NCBI GenBank assembly: GCA_012963895.1
Contig: DTUW01000031.1
Location: 1 to 10,425 of the forward strand
From: Campylobacterales bacterium
GTDB lineage: Bacteria; Campylobacterota; Campylobacteria; Campylobacterales; Thiovulaceae
Direction of reading: 5' to 3'
DNA length: 10,425 nucleotides
Positions 7,011 to 10,425 of the stretch are shown piece by piece (the stretch's first letter is position 1; every line of letters begins with the position of its first letter). A program made the position numbers and the translations under genes. The notes under the pieces were generated by a model. The model worked only from the letters and a program-made list of their open reading frames with translations, ran no database searches and had not been told where the DNA came from.

Positions 7011-7897
7011 TACCTCATCACCTCATATTTTTCTAAAACTTTTTCAAGTCTCTTCATATTTTCGGAACTTGGAGGAGTTAGAGGCAATCTATATTCTAAG
7101 GTGTCGATAAGTCCCGCCAGGAACATCATCGCCTTTATTGGAATAGGATTGGATTCTATGAATAGAACTTTATTGATTTCATACAGCTCCCTATTGACTC
7201 GATTGGCTTCCTCAAAGTTACCAGATAGAGCAAATTTCACAAGTTCAGAGATTCTGTTAGGTAATAGATTGGCTGTAACAGATATTACCCCTTTTCCACC
7301 TGAATTCAATATCGCTCCATTTATGGCATCGTCTCCACTAATAATATCCACCTCAGGAGAGATATTGGAGAGGGCTACTACTCTCTCAATTGAACCTGTC
7401 GCCTCTTTTATAGAAAAGATATTTTTCACACTCTTAACAAGTCTTTCAACTGTTGAAGGGAGAATATCTACCCCTGTTCTAGATGGAACATTGTATAACA
7501 TTAGAGGAATATCTATCGATTCTGCTATCTGTTTATAGTGTTGGTATAACCCCTCTTGTGTCGGCTTATTGTAATAAGGTGAAACTGTCAAAACAGCATC
7601 AGCTCCAACTTGTTGAGCGAATTGAGCTAACTCGACAGCTTCACGAGTGCTATTGCTACCCGCACCAGCAAGAACCTTTGTATTGCTCTTTTTTGCAACC
7701 TCTACCGCGATTTCTATACATCTTTTATGTTCGTCATGAGAAAGAGTTGCACTTTCTCCTGTTGTTCCAACTGGAACTATCCAATCTATCCCTAGTCTTA
7801 TCTGTCTCTCTATTAGTTTAGAATATTGCACCTCATCAACTTCACCATTCTTAAATGGTGTAATTAGGGCAGTCATTGAGCCTGTTGGTCTAATCAC
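7010..7897 (-). CDS. dapA: 4-hydroxy-tetrahydrodipicolinate synthase DapA
   Basis: Condenses pyruvate with aspartate semialdehyde, the first committed step toward meso-diaminopimelate for peptidoglycan and lysine. The product is a 295-aa TIM barrel of standard length. Visible residues: [14 protein letters not shown] with Thr45/Thr46, [16 protein letters not shown] with Tyr109, LYNVPSRTG with Tyr135 and Arg140, and the Schiff-base Lys164 in [17 protein letters not shown] and [11 protein letters not shown] are further family signatures. The start is GTG at 7897-7895, preceded by GAAGG about eight bases upstream. It places [11 protein letters not shown] at the family's normal N-terminal position, so it is preferred over ATG 7876-7874. 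It is the first gene of the leftward row, next to a divergent intergenic region. The pairing with an SDR gene is common in Campylobacterota. Confidence 0.97.
   Translation of the reverse strand: MIRPTGSMTALITPFKNGEVDEVQYSKLIERQIRLGIDWIVPVGTTGESATLSHDEHKRCIEIAVEVAKKSNTKVLAGAGSNSTREAVELAQFAQQVGADAVLTVSPYYNKPTQEGLYQHYKQIAESIDIPLMLYNVPSRTGVDILPSTVERLVKSVKNIFSIKEATGSIERVVALSNISPEVDIISGDDAINGAILNSGGKGVISVTANLLPNRISELVKFALSGNFEEANRVNRELYEINKVLFIESNPIPIKAMMFLAGLIDTLEYRLPLTPPSSENMKRLEKVLEKYEVMR
7013..7024 (-). promoter_or_regulatory. Strong ribosome binding site for the enoyl reductase gene, inside dapA
   Basis: GAGGTGAT at 7024-7017 is an eight-base match to the complement of the 16S rRNA 3' end and lies six bases before the ATG at 7010-7008. 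It is made from the final codons of dapA (Glu-Val-Met) and is followed by a second GAGG at 7016-7013. Together with the TAATG stop/start junction it indicates tight coupling plus independent ribosome entry. Confidence 0.7.
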
Positions 7898-7924
7898 TCT
7901 TGAACCTTCTATATATATATGTTG

Positions 7925-7937
7925 TAAAATTTATAAA
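7925..7937 (+). promoter_or_regulatory. Candidate -10 region for bcsA
   Basis: TAAAAT at 7925-7930 and TATAAA at 7932-7937 both lie at a plausible distance (about 42-55 bases) before the bcsA start in an AT-rich stretch preceded by (AT) repeats at 7911-7920. No clear -35 or repeat that would mark a regulator site is visible. The two divergent promoters would be only some 20 bases apart. Confidence 0.3.
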
Positions 7938-7950
7938 AATAGATGGCTGT

Positions 7951-7959
7951 ATTTTAACA
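7951..7959 (-). promoter_or_regulatory. Candidate extended -10 promoter for dapA operon
   Basis: The minus strand reads TG-T-TAAAAT, an extended -10 element, about 53 bases before the dapA GTG. Transcription would start near 7944, leaving a short leader with the GAAGG ribosome site. No convincing -35 is seen, which is common in Campylobacterota. Proposed from sequence pattern only. Confidence 0.4.
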
Positions 7960-7969
7960 GAAATAGGAT

Positions 7970-7974
7970 AGGAG
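7970..7974 (+). promoter_or_regulatory. Ribosome binding site deciding the GTG start of bcsA
   Basis: AGGAG five bases before GTG 7980-7982. The next in-frame ATG is about 76 codons on, inside the conserved N-terminal region, so the GTG is favoured. Confidence 0.6.
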
Positions 7975-7979
7975 ATGAG

Positions 7980-10391
7980 GTGAGCAGAACAGGGATTATA
8001 CAGGGAGAAATCCGTCCAACAGATGAGTGTGATTATACCTCCAACTGCTTTTATAGACGACCAGCTGACTTTTTAAGGAGTTCAACAGATTATCAAGATG
8101 ACCCACGAGAACATTACGACGGAAAACCATTTACTAAGGATTGGTGGAGACACAAATTTTTTATATGGGATAGGGCGATAGTCCATTTTCTCTATCGTCG
8201 TGAGAGAATGATGTATATATTGTTTGGAACATTGATATTTCTTTTGATTTCACTCATTACTCTTCACCAAAATATCTATTCTCATATGGTTTTTGCCTAC
8301 TTTACATTAGCAGTAATGTTCTATTTCATAATGAATAAGAGTGAAAATAGAGTAATAGACATGTATATCAAGATTAGTGCAGTCTATCTGGTGTATAGAT
8401 ATATATATTGGAGAGTAACGGAGTCGATTACATATACGGGATTTTTCGACTTTATAGGAACAATAGGGATATTTTTATCAGAAATCTATTCAACTATTCT
8501 GTTTTCTCTCGGCATATTTACCTCTATTATGGTTTTAAATAGGAGAGTGGTAAATCTTGAAGGAGTTCCAAAAGATGAATTACCTACGGTAGATGTATTT
8601 ATTCCAACATACAACGAACCCTATCAAATGGTAGCTGATACAGTAATAGCTGTTACGATGTTTGACTATCCACCAGACAGATTGGCTATCCATATATTAG
8701 ACGATGGAGGGACTGACCAAAAATGTAATGACAAAAACCCAGAAAAGGCAAGAGCAGCAAAAGAGAGACGACAGATGTTTTTAGAGTTCGCTGAAAGAAT
8801 AGGGGTCGATTATCTTACAAGAGCTAAGAACCTCCATGCAAAAGCGGGGAATATGAACTCAGCTCTAAAAGTTACTAATGGGGATTTAGTTCTCATTTTA
8901 GATTGCGACCATATTCCAGCCAGTGATTTTCTACAAAATACTGTTGGGTGGTTTTTGAAAGTCCCTAAGATATTTCTAGTCCAAACTCCACACTCCTTCT
9001 ATAATCCAGACCCAATTGAGAAAAACTTAGATATTTTTGGACTTGCACCAGCTGAAAATGATATGTTTTACAAATATATCCAGAGAGGACACGACTTTTG
9101 GGATAGCTCATTCTTTTGTGGTTCGGCTGCTGTCATTAGAAGAAAGTATCTAACCGTGATTGGAGGTATTGCGGGGGATACAATTACAGAAGATGCAGAA
9201 ACTGCTCTAACCCTCCATGCTGCTGGGTTAAAAAGTGCATATATAGCTGTCCCAATGGTTAGAGGTCTTCAAGCTGAAAGTTTTGATGGGCTAGTTCTTC
9301 AAAGGGTAAGATGGACTCAGGGAATGATTCAGATATTTCTTTTAAAAAATGCTTTTAAATATAGAGGTCTTTCGTGGTTCCAAAAACTTAGTTACACATC
9401 AGCCTCTTTCTTTTGGTTTTTCCCTTTTGTTCGATTTATCTTTCTTACTGCTCCTCTGTTGTATATTTTGTTCGAGTTGGAGATTTATCAAGCTTCAAGC
9501 TTAGAACTATTGGCATATACCGCACCTCATCTACTATTAGCTATTTTCATATCTCAATATATTTATGGAGATGTTCGATGGGGTTATTTTTCTGATGTGT
9601 ATGAATCGGCTCTAACAATTTTTACACTACCAGCTGCTATTGAAGTTATGGCAAATCCAAATGACCCAGAATTTGAAGTTACTCCAAAGGGTGAAGACTC
9701 TTCAAAAGATAGGGTAAGTAATCTAGCTATTCAGTTTGTCTGGTTCTCTATGCTATTTATATTAGGTTTTATAGTAGGGGTATATAAATGGTTTGCCTAT
9801 CCTGAACTCCATTCAGCTCTCTCTTCAACTATGAGTTGGTTAGTTTTCAATTCAATATTTATCGTTACTTCTCTTGCAATTGCGAGTGAAAAGAAGCAAT
9901 TACGACAATATGTCCGGATTCCATCTAATGAGAGGGTAATTCTGAAAGTCGATACTGATACCTATATTGGAAAAATTATCGATATGTCCCTTTCTGGTAT
10001 GGCTATAAAGTTTCCAGACAAGATTACAGAAGAGATAAAACCTAAGCTAACTCCTGGTAAAGAGGTAAAGATATTAATATATGATAATGAGGGTCGCCTA
10101 TTTGCTATATATGGAAACTTCCTAAGATTTCTTTTTGGAACTCGATTTACTATGAGATTTAAAAATGCAGAGACCGATTTGGAACTTCGTAAAAAATTGG
10201 TCTCTCTAATTTTTGGTGAAAAAAGCAGATGGCACGAAATGGACTATCAAGAGAAACCTAAAAATCCATTCGCAAGTCTTTGGATGCTCTTCTCACATGC
10301 TACTAGGTCAGCTAGTATTAAAGTGGCTTATAAAATGACATTTCTTGAATTCAAAGAAGAGCTAAAAAGCTGGTTCAGGATTGGAAAATAG
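7980..10391 (+). CDS. bcsA: Cellulose synthase catalytic subunit BcsA with PilZ domain
   Basis: Processive inner-membrane family 2 glycosyltransferase that polymerises glucose from UDP-glucose into beta-1,4-glucan and moves the chain through its own membrane channel. At 803 aa it is close to Rhodobacter BcsA (788 aa). Order of parts: cytosolic N-terminus (1-76), four membrane segments (about 77-187), GT domain (about 203-450) with DDG (Asp241/242), DCD (308-310), TED (403-405) and QRVRW (441-445), then four more membrane segments (about 473-635). The gating loop FEVTPKG (565-571) matches FxVTxKG. The PilZ domain follows, with RQYVR (642-646) and DMSLSG (668-673), the two c-di-GMP-binding motifs, both intact. 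The enzyme should therefore be activated by cyclic di-GMP. A different beta-glucan product cannot be excluded. It is transcribed away from the dapA row. The partner bcsB is not in the window, which ends 34 nt later. Confidence 0.95.
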   Translation: MSRTGIIQGEIRPTDECDYTSNCFYRRPADFLRSSTDYQDDPREHYDGKPFTKDWWRHKFFIWDRAIVHFLYRRERMMYILFGTLIFLLISLITLHQNIYSHMVFAYFTLAVMFYFIMNKSENRVIDMYIKISAVYLVYRYIYWRVTESITYTGFFDFIGTIGIFLSEIYSTILFSLGIFTSIMVLNRRVVNLEGVPKDELPTVDVFIPTYNEPYQMVADTVIAVTMFDYPPDRLAIHILDDGGTDQKCNDKNPEKARAAKERRQMFLEFAERIGVDYLTRAKNLHAKAGNMNSALKVTNGDLVLILDCDHIPASDFLQNTVGWFLKVPKIFLVQTPHSFYNPDPIEKNLDIFGLAPAENDMFYKYIQRGHDFWDSSFFCGSAAVIRRKYLTVIGGIAGDTITEDAETALTLHAAGLKSAYIAVPMVRGLQAESFDGLVLQRVRWTQGMIQIFLLKNAFKYRGLSWFQKLSYTSASFFWFFPFVRFIFLTAPLLYILFELEIYQASSLELLAYTAPHLLLAIFISQYIYGDVRWGYFSDVYESALTIFTLPAAIEVMANPNDPEFEVTPKGEDSSKDRVSNLAIQFVWFSMLFILGFIVGVYKWFAYPELHSALSSTMSWLVFNSIFIVTSLAIASEKKQLRQYVRIPSNERVILKVDTDTYIGKIIDMSLSGMAIKFPDKITEEIKPKLTPGKEVKILIYDNEGRLFAIYGNFLRFLFGTRFTMRFKNAETDLELRKKLVSLIFGEKSRWHEMDYQEKPKNPFASLWMLFSHATRSASIKVAYKMTFLEFKEELKSWFRIGK

Positions 10392-10425
10392 AAAAATCTA
10401 TCTTTTTAGTCCAGACCGACACAAC

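Noticed and set aside
7911..7920. (AT)5 repeat near the dapA start as a phase-variable tract
   Set aside because: Five units are short and the region is AT-rich overall; nothing suggests length variation.
10381..10425. Open frame from TTG 10381 to the window end, overlapping the bcsA stop, as a possible start of the next gene
   Set aside because: Only 15 codons, no spaced Shine-Dalgarno, no recognisable motif; two of three frames are open by chance in this short stretch.

Overview
The window looks like chromosome of an AT-rich member of the Campylobacterota (former Epsilonproteobacteria). The evidence is gene order. The run M23 peptidase - minC - lpxC - short tsaB-like gene - thrB matches the arrangement I recall from Helicobacter pylori (HP1054-HP1050), and dapA beside a short-chain dehydrogenase is also a familiar campylobacterial pair. 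Heavy use of ATA (Ile) and AGA (Arg) codons fits. The genus cannot be decided from the window.

Positions 1-7897, all minus strand, form one tightly packed gene row read right to left: dapA (lysine/DAP and peptidoglycan precursor), a FabL-type enoyl-ACP reductase (fatty acids), an RluB-family 23S rRNA pseudouridine synthase, a protein with a type I restriction R-subunit N-terminal nuclease fold, a small ORF that is probably its out-of-frame C-terminal domain, a membrane-anchored M23 peptidase, minC, lpxC, tsaB-like, thrB, and the first 15 codons of an ABC-transporter ATPase cut by the left edge. Neighbours overlap or lie within about 100 nt, and several Shine-Dalgarno sequences sit inside the preceding gene, so this reads as an operon. 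Much of it serves the cell envelope: dapA, fatty-acid reductase, lpxC, M23 peptidase and the division-site regulator minC.

Positions 7898-7979 are a short divergent intergenic region with candidate promoters in both directions. Positions 7980-10391 (plus strand) encode a complete BcsA-type cellulose synthase with a C-terminal c-di-GMP-binding PilZ domain. Only 34 nt follow it, so whether bcsB or other cellulose genes come next is unknown.

The most unusual point is at 4340-5453. The nuclease-fold gene ends just after an A6 run in a Glu/Lys-rich linker. The next reading frame is open and protein-like for 32 codons before the first ATG of the small downstream ORF, with no usual start codon. One base removed from the A6 run would join the two into a single protein of about 370 residues. 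This suggests a disrupted gene, a sequencing indel, or expression by slippage or frameshifting.
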